Assembly (NCBI GenBank): GCA_024500155.1
Contig: CM044858.1
Span: 33,027,786-33,091,785 of the forward strand
Length of the DNA: 64,000 nt
Direction: 5' to 3'
From: Chenopodium formosanum
Taxonomy: Eukaryota > Streptophyta > Magnoliopsida > Caryophyllales > Amaranthaceae
The notes beneath the pieces are model-generated. The model was not told the origin of the DNA. It did no database searches and saw only the letters and a program-made list of their open reading frames with translations. The position numbers were made by a program, and so were the translations under genes. Positions 9,526-21,487 of the stretch are shown here, piece by piece. Numbering within the stretch: the first letter of the stretch is position 1; the number at the start of each line of letters is the position of its first letter.

Positions 9526-12500
9526 TCACAGATCACTCTTTGCCAAACTAACTGTCCTGTTTCGACATACTTGAAGGAGTTGATCACAGATTTGTCGCGT
9601 AGTTGGTCTTTCAGCAGGGTAAGTCTTGGTGCACATGAGTGCAATTTCAAGAACCTGGAATGCAGCACATTCTTCATTAGGAGGGAGTGGCATCAAGTTG
9701 GGGTCGATAAGCTTCTCTCGATCTAATCCTTCCATTTCGATACGTGTCTCTACCCATCTCACCATGTCTATATCTGTACCAAAACTTCCATCTGTTGGCA
9801 TTTTTCCACTTACAAGTTCCATCAGTACAATTCCCATGCTGTACACATCACTCTTTTCTGTTGCCTTCAATGAGTATGCATATTCTGGAAAATTTAAGAC
9901 AACAATTTAAAAACCCAAATTTTGTTTTATATATTATAATCTAAGATATCTTTGTATAATGTTTGCTGAAACATAATGAATGATATATACAAAGTCAACT
10001 ATGGTTTATTAATATGATACAACTAATAAAAGGTTATAATAAAGATTAACATATTTTGACGTATAAGTAACAATAAGCAGATTAATTAATGAGAAATTGG
10101 TTTTTGAATTTACCTGGGGCAATGTATCCATAAGATCCAGCAAACCAGATACTGGATTCTGTTTCATTGATAGATTCATAATTGCAATGGATCTGCTTCG
10201 CTAGTCCGAAATCTCCTAAATGAGCTTCCATGTTAGAATCCAGCAGCACATTACTTGTTTTAATGTCTCTATGAATGATCTTCGGCACACAATCAAGGTG
10301 CAAGTACTCCACTCCTTGAGCTAACCCCACAGCTATTCTTAATCTTGTTTCCCAATCGAGTCCCTTCGTTCCAGCCTTCTTGTTGATGCTTTCTTGTCCA
10401 TGAAGCCAGTCCCAGACACTTCCGTTCTCCATGTAATCGTATATCAGCAGATTCGAGGCTGCTCCTTTGTTGGTGCAGTACCCAATCAACTTCACCAGAT
10501 GCCTGTGCCTTATTCTCCCAAGAGTTTTTATCTCTCTGGCAAAGCTCTTGTCTAACATGAGATCATCTTTTCGGGCTATTTTCTTCACTGCTACTGTCTC
10601 TCCAAATGCTAAGTCGGCCTTGTAGATTGTACCAGAACCTCCTGAACCAATTATGAAAGCATCACTCAGATTCTTTGTTGCTTCCATAATGTCATCCCAT
10701 CTGTAGTCTGAATGTCTCCTGGGGGATCTTGAATTGAGTAATCGCCGATTTGTATTGGAAGAACTGCTGTATGAGCTGCTGCCTGTTTCTTTGGATCTCT
10801 TGATCATATATCTGCGCCGTCTGATGCAGATGGCCACTCCAAGTATTAAGACAATAGCAGCAACAACGGTCAGAAATGAAGAGAGTACCAATGCTAAGGT
10901 TGCATGCTTACGGTTGCCTTGATTGGCTACACTGCAGAGTTGAAGAGGCTTCCCACAGAGGAGCTTATTCCCCTCGAAAACATCAGCTGGCCAACGCGAG
11001 AACTGCTTATCAAGTTTCCCTCCAAGGTGGTTGTATGAGAGGTTAAGCATGCTCAAACTGCTCATTCCACCAATCTGAGGGGGGGCCTCACCAGTGAACA
11101 GATTGTGAGATAAGCTGAGAGCTTCGAGCTTAGTAAGCGATCCGATTTGTGGTGGAATTTGTCCAGTGAGATTGTTGAAACTGAGGTCCAGCATGACTTG
11201 CAGATTCTGGAGCTGAGAAATCTCAACTGGAATCTCACCATTAAGATGGTTATTTGATAGTTGAAGCTCATAGAGTTTGCTAAGTTGGCCAATTGAGGGT
11301 GGGATTGAGCCAGAAAGTCGGTTTTTACTGATCCTAAGGACATTAAGAGAAGCAAGATTGCCAATTTCTGATGGTAGGGTACCATTCAGCTGGTTGTCCT
11401 CCAGAGAAAGGACAAGGAGTTTAGAACAGTTGAATAACTGAGGTGGTAAAGGACCAAAGAATGAATTTGAGGACAGTTTGATTTCGCCGAGCTGTGGCAA
11501 ATTCCCAAACCATGTTGGGATTCTGCCAGTAAGATGGTTTCCGTTCAGGTCAATATGAGAGAGTTTCTTACAGAAGGAAAGCTCAAAAGGTACGAAACCA
11601 GAAAGCGAATTTCCTGAAAGGTCTAACAATGATAATTCGTGTATGAGTCCGAATGTTCGAGGAATTCCCCCGGTAAAATGGTTGCTTCCTAGTCTTAGCC
11701 TTTCAAGCGAAGGCGAATTCCCCAGTTGGGGTGGAATGACATGATCAAATTCATTGTTAGTCACATCAAAAGAAAGAAATGAAGTTGAACTACACAAAGA
11801 AGCAATGCTACCATTCAGTTTGTTATTTGAAAGATTCACCCTTGTCAGATTAGACATGCTTTTCAATTCAGCAGGGATATTACCTCCGAGGCTATTGTTG
11901 TACAGCATAAACTGCTGCAGAGCTTCCAGATTGCCCAATGTCGCCGGAATTCCACCAGAAAGTCGGTTATCAGCTAAGTCGAGGATCAACAGCTGCTGAC
12001 AGTTTCCCAATGTAGCAGGAATATCACCCACCAGATCATTCTGTCTAAGATGCAGAAAGTTCAGCTCTTTTAGCAGCCCCATACTTGCAGGTATTCTCCC
12101 AGTAAACTGATTCCCATAGAAATCAATCATCTGTAAACTCGAGCAGTTGCCTATTTCTGAAGGAATTTCTCCAGAAAACTGATTGCTGTAGATGAATATC
12201 TCTTGCAGACTACCCAACATACCAATTTCTTTAGGCAAATTTCCCCCAATCTTGTTCTGATACAGTGCCAAAGTCTGCAAACTGCTGAGATTCCCAACAG
12301 CAGGAGATATTGAACCACTCAGACTGTTGTTATACAGGTACAAATCAGTCAGCTCAACGAGTCCATACAGCTCAACTGGAATCGATCCGTTGAGCGTATT
12401 GTTGGACAAATCAAGCGTTTGTAATGACTGACATTGACCAATTTCTGGTGGGATTTTGCCGGAAAGTTGAGAACTTGACAAAGATAACCCCTGAAGGCTA

Positions 12501-13516
12501 GTTGTATTGGCACAAATACCAGATGGTATAGTACCAGAAAGACCATTGCCAGACAAAATCAAGTTTTCTAACTTGCTCATTTGGCCTAACTCTTCAGGAA
12601 TTACACCAGTTAACCTATTCATTGACACATCAAGATTGTAAAGCTTACCCAATTTTGCTAATGACTTTGGTATGGGACCCGCAAGCTGATTACCCATCAA
12701 ATTAAGGTATTGAAGATTACCCATTTCACCAATTTGATCAGGAATCTCCCCAGACAAGCTGTTATTAGCAAGATTAAGCGTCTCGAGTTTTCGAAGATGA
12801 AAGATATGTTGTGGGATAGTGTCATTCAGCATGTTTCCTGCAACAGCAAGAACAAGAAGATTTGTGCAGTTACCAATCTCAGCTGGTATAGGACCAACCA
12901 AGTAATTATCTTGCAAAACCAAGTTTTGAAGGGTGGTTAACTTTCCTAATTGGGAAGGTATTGAACCAGAAAGACTACAAGAAGCTAAACCCAACATGAC
13001 CAAATTAGAAAGTTCACCAAATGATGAAGGGATTGAACCAGTAAGATCATTGTCACCAATTCTCATGACACGAAGATTCCTGAGTGAACTCAGTTGAGTA
13101 GGAATGGACCCACTTAGTTGGTTTGAATAAAGAAGTAAAGATTCTAACAAAGAAAGGTTTGAAAGAGTAGTTGGAATGGACCCACTGAGTTGGTTTATAG
13201 AAAGATCAAGGTGGATTAGGTGTTTTAAACCACCGATTGAAGGTGAAATTGACCCACCGAGTGATGCATTCGACACATTTAGACTCACTACAACTCGAGC
13301 TGAGTTACATGTGATTCCTTCCCATTTACAGAAATTTGGGTTGGTTTTAGACCAGCTTTTCAAAACCCCATTTGGGTCTTCTGTAAATGAGTTCTTCACT
13401 TCTAAGAGAGTTTCCAAAGTTGAGTTTTTGGAGCATGAAACATACCCAAAATAGAAAGTTGCCAAAAACAGAGCAAAATAACACAATGAAAACCTCAAAG
13501 ATGCCATTTTTATCAA
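9526..13516 (-). CDS. GSO1/GSO2-like: LRR receptor-like serine/threonine kinase, GSO1/GSO2 type
   Basis: Exon 1 is 13516-10114 and exon 2 is 9884-9526. The 229-bp GT-AG intron splits the Glu codon of the kinase APE motif. The 1253 predicted residues agree with Arabidopsis GSO1/GSO2 (about 1250). In order: signal peptide (about 1-29; a second Met at residue 4 could be the start), LRR N-terminal cap with the CKWEGITC motif (about 34-75), a long LRR array with the N-x-L-x-G-x-IP consensus (about 80-855), a transmembrane helix (about 874-898) followed by RRRR, a Ser-rich juxtamembrane part, and a kinase (about 950-1235) with IGSGGSG glycine loop, VAVKK lysine, HRD, DFG and APE. All catalytic landmarks are present, so it should be active. 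Known family role: plasma-membrane receptors for CIF/TWS peptides that control Casparian strip and embryonic cuticle integrity. The role here is inferred from similarity. Confidence 0.92.
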
Positions 13517-13787
13517 TTAGACAACTACCCAGATCATTAAATTTGAATTTGATGAGGAAATTATGAAAATTGAAGTGAATTTTGCATATTTTATGGTGTA
13601 ATTTTCTCACCCAAAATTGAAAGTTACCTAGAAGAAAAATAAAACAGAGTATAAGTACTCAAAGATGCAATCTTTAATCACTTGGAGAAATACCCAGATG
13701 CTAAATTCTGCATAAGAAGAAAAAAGGAGCAAATTTGAAGTGAAATTTCAGCTTTTTAGGTGTAATTTATGAAGTGAAAAACAGAGG

Positions 13788-13795
13788 ATTTTATA
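13788..13795 (-). promoter_or_regulatory. Candidate TATA box of the receptor kinase gene
   Basis: TATAAAAT on the minus strand lies about 270 bases before the ATG. A start of transcription near 13760 would give a 5' UTR of roughly 240 bases. No expression evidence is available here. Confidence 0.4.
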
Positions 13796-14158
13796 TGATC
13801 AATGCTCTGTTCGAAAAATAAATGTGAGAAAATGGACAGATGAAAGTGAAAGTATTATGGGTATTCTGAAAATTGCATGCATATCATAAATGAGCGCCGA
13901 ACTAGTGTTCCATTGAGAGGAGGAGAGAGAAAATGAAAGGAAATGAGTCAAAGTGTTATGGGAAAAGGTTTAAGTTTGAAGGTTGTCGTAAATGGCATTT
14001 AAAAAAGGGGTTGACTTTTTCAATCTTCTGACAAAATTAGAAAGACAACAACTACTAAATTACTACTGACTATTGCAAATTTGTATTCAAACCCAGATAA
14101 AGAAAATAGACCTAATAAAGCAGGCAACTATGGCATCTGCAAGCAACAACTGTACCAG

Positions 14159-14207
<49 letters not shown>
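14159..14207. repeat. Poly-A tract of 49 bases
   Basis: An uninterrupted A run. No LINE or SINE body could be recognised to its left, so it may be a retroposon tail or simple slippage. Confidence 0.85.
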
Positions 14208-14210
<3 letters not shown>

Positions 14211-14263
14211 CAAAACAACTCCATTCATTTACAAGAGAAAATTCAAAGCTTTGACTTTATTAT

Positions 14264-15965
14264 TTTGTCATATTGTTAATTAACATTATCAGTATACTTC
14301 CTCCATTCCTCCTTTTTCTTTTTTTTTTTTTTTTTTTGCGGATGGCAATTGTTTCAAAAAAAAAAGTTAGAAAATAAAAAACACATGAATTAAGCGACGA
14401 GAATGTAATAGAGCACAAAGGTTTTTTATGTTTACAAGTGTTACCGTATACTCCTTGTGTCCTTAAAAGTTTTTGCGATAGTGATTGTTTCACCAAAATA
14501 TAAGATATGAATAACTTTTACAAATCGAGAGTGTATTAGAGCATAAAAGTGTTTTTTTTTTGTTGGTTTGTTTGTTTGTTTACAAGTGCTAGAACAATTA
14601 TCACTTTTTCTTTAATTCTATTTCGTTGGTCATACTCTACCTCATTTCTTCTCTTTTCCTAGTACTCAATACTTGTTTTGTTTTGTCAAGCATTAACTCA
14701 ACTCGATAGTTAGACACGTTATGTTTAGGGATACATAATAAAATTTTGAGGCATAGTGATTTGTATCAAAGGATTCAATAGTACTTTAACAAGATGAAGA
14801 AATCCATTTTTTTTTATTTGAGAAATAACAAGGTTAAACAATAAATATACTCACTTCATTGTCAGTATTGCCCATCGTCAAATTAACTCTTGCAAGTTTT
14901 TGTAATAAAGGTTAATAAATATACTTTCAAAAACTTTTGTTTTTTTTTTTTTTTTTGAAAGATGCTTTCAAAAACTAATTAGATGTGAGAAGCATAGGTC
15001 ATTTTTTTATTCATCTTATATGATGACTTTTTTTTTGTGGGAGTATTTCATTTAAAAAATGAACAAAATTGTAGCAATCTGTATGATTTGTGTCTGAAAT
15101 AATCACAATTCCTCTTAATTCAATAAGTTATTGTTTGATTTGGAATATTTACATAATTCAATTCTTTTGGAACCTAATATTTTAACGATAAATACATACA
15201 TGGTATCTTATAACATAACCATTTGATGTCTTGTTAGATTTGCCTAGAATTTAGATTTAGAAATATTTAATTTTCATAGTTCTTATATTATGTATTTATT
15301 TTATTTATGACGTTACATTGAATGTTTTGCCAAAAAAAAAAGTACCATTATTTAAATTGTAGAGCTTATATTTATTACGCACATTTCTATATTCATTTCT
15401 TCAATAGTTGTTTTACATGAGCTTAATATAAATGAAATAAATAAAGGATTACAAATCAACGTTTACATCTAATTCATAAATATAGTACATGACAAATGAA
15501 TCAAATAAAAATCATTGTTTCAACAAAGCTACGACCATTGTTGCAAATCATACATTCTTCATACTTTCTTTTGTATCGTTGTTATTTACAACCTATTTTG
15601 ATGATAAGGCATATCGATCTGTTGTGGCTATTTTTTTCCTGATTCATCTAATTGTAATCGAACGATTAACTTCATTTTCGATTTCACATAACTCTTACCC
15701 ATGAAACAATTTCATAGCAATCCATCACACAAAAAATAATTCATCCCTCGAAAGAGAGAAGAAGAAACCTGGTCTTTTAAAGGAAAAAAGTCATCCTAAA
15801 GATGAAGATATAAAACTCTATCGTTTCGAGGGAAAATATTGTAGCACCCTCAAATCTCCCTCTACTACGGAAATACCAATATAATACGTATAATTATACC
15901 ATAGAGACAGACTATGTATTTACCGTCGTGTGATTAAGCAAGGTTACTCCAACTACTTGTAGGTA
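14264..15965. repeat. Left copy of a direct duplication (partner 22770-25195)
   Basis: Long stretches match the right copy at clearly less than full identity. Examples start at TCATATTGTTAAT, GATAGTTAGACACGTTATG and GAAGAAGAAACCTGGTC. This copy lacks the two MITEs present in the right copy, so it shows the empty sites. Near its right end both copies share the start of an LTR (TGTAGCACCC here, TGTAACACCC there), so that LTR was in place before the duplication. No gene is recognised in it. Confidence 0.75.
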
Positions 15966-16014
15966 AAGATACTGTAAAATCGGAAAATATATAAATTGAT
16001 ATGTGGGCCGAATT
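15840..16014 (+). repeat. Truncated LTR start, TGTAACACCC family, copy 1
   Basis: It begins TGTAGCACCCTCAAATCTCC. It shares CTCCCTCTACTACGGAAATA and the ATAATACGTATAATTATACC stretch with 25076 onward and 62657 onward. Similarity fades near 15970. The next recognisable boundary is the Copia-type LTR at about 16015, which may have cut it. Confidence 0.6.
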
Positions 16015-16672
16015 TGTTTAATGTATGAATGAAGCTATGACATGTTTAGAACACTGTCTTAGAAGCAAAATTCGCCCCGACTATGGTGCAATCGGAGATG
16101 GCGTTGCCCCCCAAGATTTTACACAACTATCTCTCTTAATGTGCACTCAAAAAGAGAGATTAGGAACTCACAATATGCTCAGAACTAATCTAGAGGAAAA
16201 CTGGAAGAATAAAGAAAGAGGAATAAAATTATGTTATGTGTGTTTTCAAAAGCCACGAAAAATCAGTTTCATAGACGAAGAAGATCGTAACTGATGGAGA
16301 AAATCAAGCCACAAAATAAATCGTGGGAGTAAAATCAGGGATAGTTACAAACGTTCAAAAAAACTGAGTCAAACGTTGTTGCGGGCTTCGTAACTGAACG
16401 ATCTCATAAAATTGGAACGTCAGTTACGACTTGGCCCAAAAAGGTAGCCCCACCACACCGCGCACGTGCCACGAACCGAACCAGCCAGACGGCGGCGACG
16501 GCGCGCGCGTGGGGATGCCCCCTTCTAGCCCACAACAATAGGGAAAGAACTTCAAACATCAAAATACAAACACACATATTTAAACCAAGTAAAGCCTTCC
16601 TTATCCCACTAATGTGGGACAAAGAGTTTTCATCCAAAAATAACAAACTTCCTTTGCATTATTTCCAACAAT
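16015..16672 (-). repeat. Putative 3' LTR of a Copia-type element, minus orientation
   Basis: On the minus strand it would begin TGTTGGAAATAATGC (16672) and end near CATTAAACA (16015). A purine tract, GTGGGGGAT, lies directly before it at 16673-16681, as expected for a 3' LTR. A GC-rich part (16440-16515) includes GCGCGCG. The partner LTR was not found and no target duplication could be confirmed, so the left edge is tentative. The 89-residue frame at 16025-16294 is LTR sequence. Confidence 0.55.
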
Positions 16673-17350
16673 CCCCCACAAATGCGAAGGAAAAAGATTT
16701 TAAAACAAAAAACACCTGTTCTGAGCATTTCAATAGGTTTGATACTTAAGTACTGGTATCTTTCGATTGAACCAATACATAGTGAAAATTAGGCAACTCC
16801 TTGTTAAGCGAGTATACGAATCTGGAACTCACTCAACTTAGAAGTTAGATCCTAATAACACATATCTTACCATAAAAATTGTGAGTTCCGCGATAAAAAT
16901 CAACCACCAATATTGGCCATTGAACTTGGGATGCTCATGAGTGCTTTAGAAAGACTGCCCAAGACTTTCATAGAAGGTAGCCAAACCTTCACAACCATGT
17001 AGGTGATTTCATCAAGTCTATCACATAGACCACCCATACCCTGGGATATGAAATCATTAAGAGCCTTTGCTCAACCTCACATTATCAAAGCGGTGAATTC
17101 ATCAAGTCCGTCTCATCAGGACCACCCAAATCCTGGGCTATGAATTCATTAAAAGCTAAAAGCTTAATCTCACCAAATGTACAAGTCATAGGAATGGGAA
17201 GTGTACAATTATGAGTCTTTCCATGGTTTCGTTAGTTCACATGAATCCTTGCGTGAACAAGGTCGGGTATCCACCATGAATTCCTCAACTAACGGGCTTT
17301 AGCCCCTTTCCCCTCGAGGTATCAAGGACAAGTCTTCTATTTAGTCCTTT
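16673..17350 (-). mobile_element. Internal fragment adjoining the putative Copia-type LTR
   Basis: It begins with the purine tract and contains no coding domain. Two imperfect direct units of about 90 bp lie at about 17000-17070 and 17090-17160 (TTCATCAAGTC ... CTGGG-TATGAA-TCATTAA). The fragment separates the LTR from the Ulp1-type gene and probably sits in an intron of that gene or just beyond its truncated end. Confidence 0.5.
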
Positions 17351-18387
17351 AGTAAATGTGTTTAAATATAAAAAAAATCAAATTACTTACACTTTGCCTC
17401 ACCACCAAAGATGAATTTTCGAGGACCAGAAGCCTCAAAACATGCTTTCTCATTCAGATACAGACAGTAGCAATCAATAATGCACCATCGAATCCTAAGT
17501 GGAGCAGCAAAGGACACCATGTCTTCTCTTGGAATCAAAAAATTCATACCAAAAGTAACAAGGTTCTCACTAGAACAATAAAAAATTAAATCAGCATTAA
17601 AAAAAAATAGAGGAAAAAAAACAAAATAAAAAATAATTATCATAACAAATGACACTTAACTTCCTCTGCAATGAATCATCCTTCAACAAACAATAATCGA
17701 GAATTTCCAAATGTAACTGAGGCATATTCTTGTAAATCCGAGCATTAGCCTTCAAAAACAGAGTCACAAAAACACATCCACACCTACTGGCCTACAGTCT
17801 AGAGATCATTGAGATTTATTGGATCTGATGATATGTCCAGGAACAACTTCTGTAGAAGGTCCAGCACCATTACCACCATTACCACTTTCATCAACAACTT
17901 CTACAGCAGGCCCAGTAGGAACAACTTCATTAACACTTTTTCCATGACCATTGTCATCATTGAAACCTTGTGCAGGTTCATCTTCAGGCACATCTTCTTT
18001 ATTACCTTGTGCAGGTTCATCTTCAGGAACATCTTATGTATGACCTTGTTCAGGTTCATAAAAACCACGAAACATATCATGTATATACTTCATCTTATTA
18101 CACTCATTAATTAAACCATCTAAAAGCTACACATAATGAGAATCAGAGAGTAGCTGTTGAGTTTGAGAAAATGCAACAACATTATCAGAAGATAATGAAA
18201 CAGTTTTGTGAGAAGCAATCATCTCACTCAAGGTTTCAATACCCTGTGTTTGAACCAACAATAAAACATCCATATTTCTTTTTACCAAAAGAAATGTCTC
18301 ATGAACAACCTACAAACATATGAACAAAGAAGAAAATAAACAAATGTGACAAATAAATATAATAAAAAAGTGAAAATTCAGGATATA

Positions 18388-18470
18388 TGCATAAAAGTGA
18401 CCCTTTTAAATGCATAAAGTGACCCTTTTATATGCATATAGTCACTCTTTTAAATGCACAAAGTAACCTT
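18388..18470. repeat. Minisatellite in an intron of the Ulp1-type pseudogene
   Basis: About three to four units of GCATAAAGTGACCCTTTTAAAT with variants. The same motif forms a larger array in an upstream intron at 20141-20375. Confidence 0.75.
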
Positions 18471-20140
18471 GTAACTGAATACTTAGGGTAACATTAGTGC
18501 ACATAAAGGGTAACTTTAGTGTACATAAAGAGATAATAACTAAATTAAAATAAAAATAAAAATAAAAAAACAAAACACTTATATCATTTGAAATTTCTTT
18601 AATTTCATCATCAGTCATCACACCTTCCGGAAGCTCAAATGCAAGAATGCGGCCAGTTCTACCACTTGTAGAAGCACCATGATCATATCCCAAAGTGCGA
18701 GGTTGCTCAACAATAGTTTGCTTAATCACAGGCTGTGACACAGGATATGTAAGGGTATCCAATGGTCCCTGCCCAAAACCTCTAGCTTTGATCTCTAAAT
18801 TAATCCGCTTCTTAATCTTAGCATCTATCCAATGCTGAATCAAAGGAACAGTACTACTTTCCTTTTCTCCTTAAAAATTTAAACGATGAAAATACGTAAT
18901 TTGCAAAGCCAGCAAACAACCACTAACATTTTGAGCTTTTTCATCATTCTTATACTTCTAAACAACCTTTTTTAACTTTTTCAAAAAATATGAACACCAA
19001 CCAAAATTTTTAATTTTATCAACTTCTTTAACAGCCTTCAACAACTTCAATGAAACAGTCCAATTAGCAGTAGGAGCTAAAAATCTAGACATAGCATGAA
19101 GAACAAAACACCTCTTAAATTCTTCCCCTCCATCAACCAAATCAACCATCCGAGACTCTAACTTTGACAAATGAAGAGCTTGCTTATCAGAAAGACCATA
19201 ATCAGATCTCCATGTCTGAATGATACATTTATCTATACTTCCATCTTCAACATTTTTCTTAAGTTCAGGGACAGGAATATCACTCATGGGCAAACAAAAC
19301 ACATCACATATATCGTTTCTAGTAACTACGAATTCTTTACCAGTAGCAATGGTAAACATGTGGCTACCACCATTAAAGTGTTTAACAAGCCAAGATAGCA
19401 TTTGATGATTAAGAGTTTTCAATTGCAAATGTAATAAAACACCAAAACCAATTTCTTCAATAGCTTGATTTTGGTTAGAACAAAAGTTCTGCATCAAAAG
19501 TTCCAATGTATGAGGTCTACACCTTGCAATCAAGCGTCTTTGTTCCTTAAAAAATAATAATAATTAAAAAAATAACTTAAACAATATAAACTAAAAACAA
19601 CATATAATCAAAAAATGCAAATCAAATAACATGTATACTTACACAACAGTCTGAGAATCAGAATCAGAAACTGTTTTGAATTCAGAATCAGAATCAGGCA
19701 CTGTTTTGGCCTTCTGAGGTACAATTTTGGCCTTCTTAGGAACTGTTTTAGCCTTCTCAGACTCTGGTTTAGCCTGCTTAGGAATTGTCTTGTCCTTCTT
19801 AGGAACTGTTCTAGCCTTCTCAGACTCTGGTTTGGCCTTCTCATAAAATGTCTTACTCATTTTAGGAACTGTTTTAGCCTTCTCAGACTCTGGTTTAGCC
19901 TTCTCAGCAATTGTCTTGGTCTTTTTAGGTACTGCTTTGCCCTTAGCAGACTCTTTAGGCATTGCTTGTCCCTTTGAAGACAATTTATAACGATATCCAC
20001 CTATTGAACCACCTATAGCTAATTAATACAGGAAAATAACCATAAATTACAAATTCACAAAGTACTCTTTTAAATTACATATTCAGCAAATTACAAATTC
20101 AAAACATATAAATTACATATTCAGCAAATTACAAATTCAA

Positions 20141-20375
20141 AATATATGCATAATGACCCTTTTAAATGCATAAAGTGACCCATTTAAATACATAAATGAC
20201 CTCTTCTACAGCATAAAGTGACCTTTTTAACCACAACAAGTAACCCATTTAACACAAAAAGTGACCCTTTTAACAGCATAAAGTGACCCTTTTAACAACA
20301 GAAAGTGACCTTTTTAACCACAACAAGTAACCCTTTAAATACCATAAAGTGACCCTTTTAACAGCATATAAATGA
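20141..20375. repeat. Minisatellite, unit about 20-24 bp (AAAGTGACCCTTTTAA)
   Basis: About ten imperfect units alternate CATAAAGTGACCCTTTTAACA with CACAACAAGTAACCCTTTAA. The array sits between exons 1 and 2 of the Ulp1-type pseudogene and shares its motif with the intron at 18388-18470. Confidence 0.8.
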
Positions 20376-20639
20376 CACAAATGTCTATTACTCAAACACA
20401 ATGCACATATTCCTGTTACTCATACACAGATGCACAAACACAATGCAGATATGCCTACTATACTCATACTCTAACTAAAACATAAAATCTAAACCTAAAA
20501 TCAGTTTAATTACCATTCTCCACCTAACACCTAACATACAAAATTTGAAGAATAATAAGCAATGAATAAAAATTCTGAAAACAAACATGGAAAATTTCTT
20601 TCACTTATAACAACACCACAACACATGTATAACAAATTT

Positions 20640-21110
20640 AGAACCAATTATATACAATGAACAATAAAATAAAGCAAAATTAAATATAATAACTTCATAA
20701 TTCAAATTCAATTATCATAATATGCACAAAAAAATCAAGTGAAAACTATAAAAAATAACATGCACTACTAATTCGACATAAATAAGCAAAAAATCAATTG
20801 AAAATTTTGAAAAAACGATGAAAAATTTAAGTAAGCACACCTTCTTCAGCATATACAGATGTATAACAACACCACAACACACGTATAACAAATTTTGAAC
20901 CAATTATATACAATGAACAATTACATAAAGCAAAATTAAACATAATAACTTCAAAATCAAATTCAATTATCATAATCTGCATAAAAAATCAAGTGAAAAT
21001 TAACTATAAAAAAATAACATGCACTACTAATTCGACATATATAAGAGAAAATTCAATTGAAAATTTTGAAAAAATGATGAAAATTTTAAGTAAACACACC
21101 TTCTTCAGCA
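20640..21110. repeat. Imperfect direct repeat of about 240 bp overlapping exon 1 of the pseudogene
   Basis: The blocks beginning AATTATATACAATGAACAAT (about 20645 and 20902) run on through TAACATGCACTACTAATTCG to a site reading ACACCTTCTTCAGCA (20838 and 21097). The left copy carries a changed version of the exon 1 splice-donor region, so an exon edge was duplicated together with its intron. Confidence 0.65.
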
Positions 21111-21487
21111 TCTACAGACTTCTTTGTACTCTTCTTCTTTACCATTGCAGAATCAAACACTACAAAATCGAAAACAAAATCAAAATCAAAAAACCTAAAA
21201 ATCAAATAATCAAAACAACTTAAACTAGCAAAAATCTCAAAAAAAAAAAAAAAAAAACTAAACGAACCTAAATTTAGCAAATAACAACTTCACAAGTGAA
21301 AGAGGACAGAAAAAACGCTCGAAAATCGCCGATTGAAGAGAGTGGGAAAGCTCAAAATCGCCGCAGTTGAGAGAAAAAACGAGGAGAGAGAAATCGCAGT
21401 TATGGTGAATGAATGAGGAAGAGAGAGAAAATGCTTTTTGTTTCTTTATTTTCGCAATCATAAAGATGAATTTTTTTCCCTGCAAGC

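Larger units (their letters stand above)
17383..21145 (-). pseudogene. Broken multi-exon transposon gene, Ulp1-protease type (MULE-associated)
   Basis: The ATG is at 21145. Exon 1 (21145-21100) and exon 2 (20012 to 19643, GTAAGT donor) join in frame and give a Lys-rich N-terminus with repeated AKTVPKK/KAKPESEK units. The next exon (about 19548-18600) carries the conserved block IGFGVLLHL...WLVKHF...DVFCLP found ahead of Ulp1 domains in plant transposon proteins. Stops at 18958-18960 and near 18872 break it. A later exon (about 18310-17806) is acidic and has two more stops. The last pieces (about 17770-17650 and 17610-17391) resemble the start of the Ulp1 cysteine-protease domain, including IIDCYCLYLN, and end at a GTAAGT donor. 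The catalytic His/Asp/Cys part is missing. Such genes ride in Mutator-like elements; exon borders are my inference. Confidence 0.65.

Noticed and set aside
11754..13454. Plus-strand frames opposite the receptor kinase
   Set aside because: Shadow frames in antisense to a conserved gene, without motifs.
16025..16294. 89-codon frame
   Set aside because: Falls in the putative Copia LTR and matches no protein family I know.
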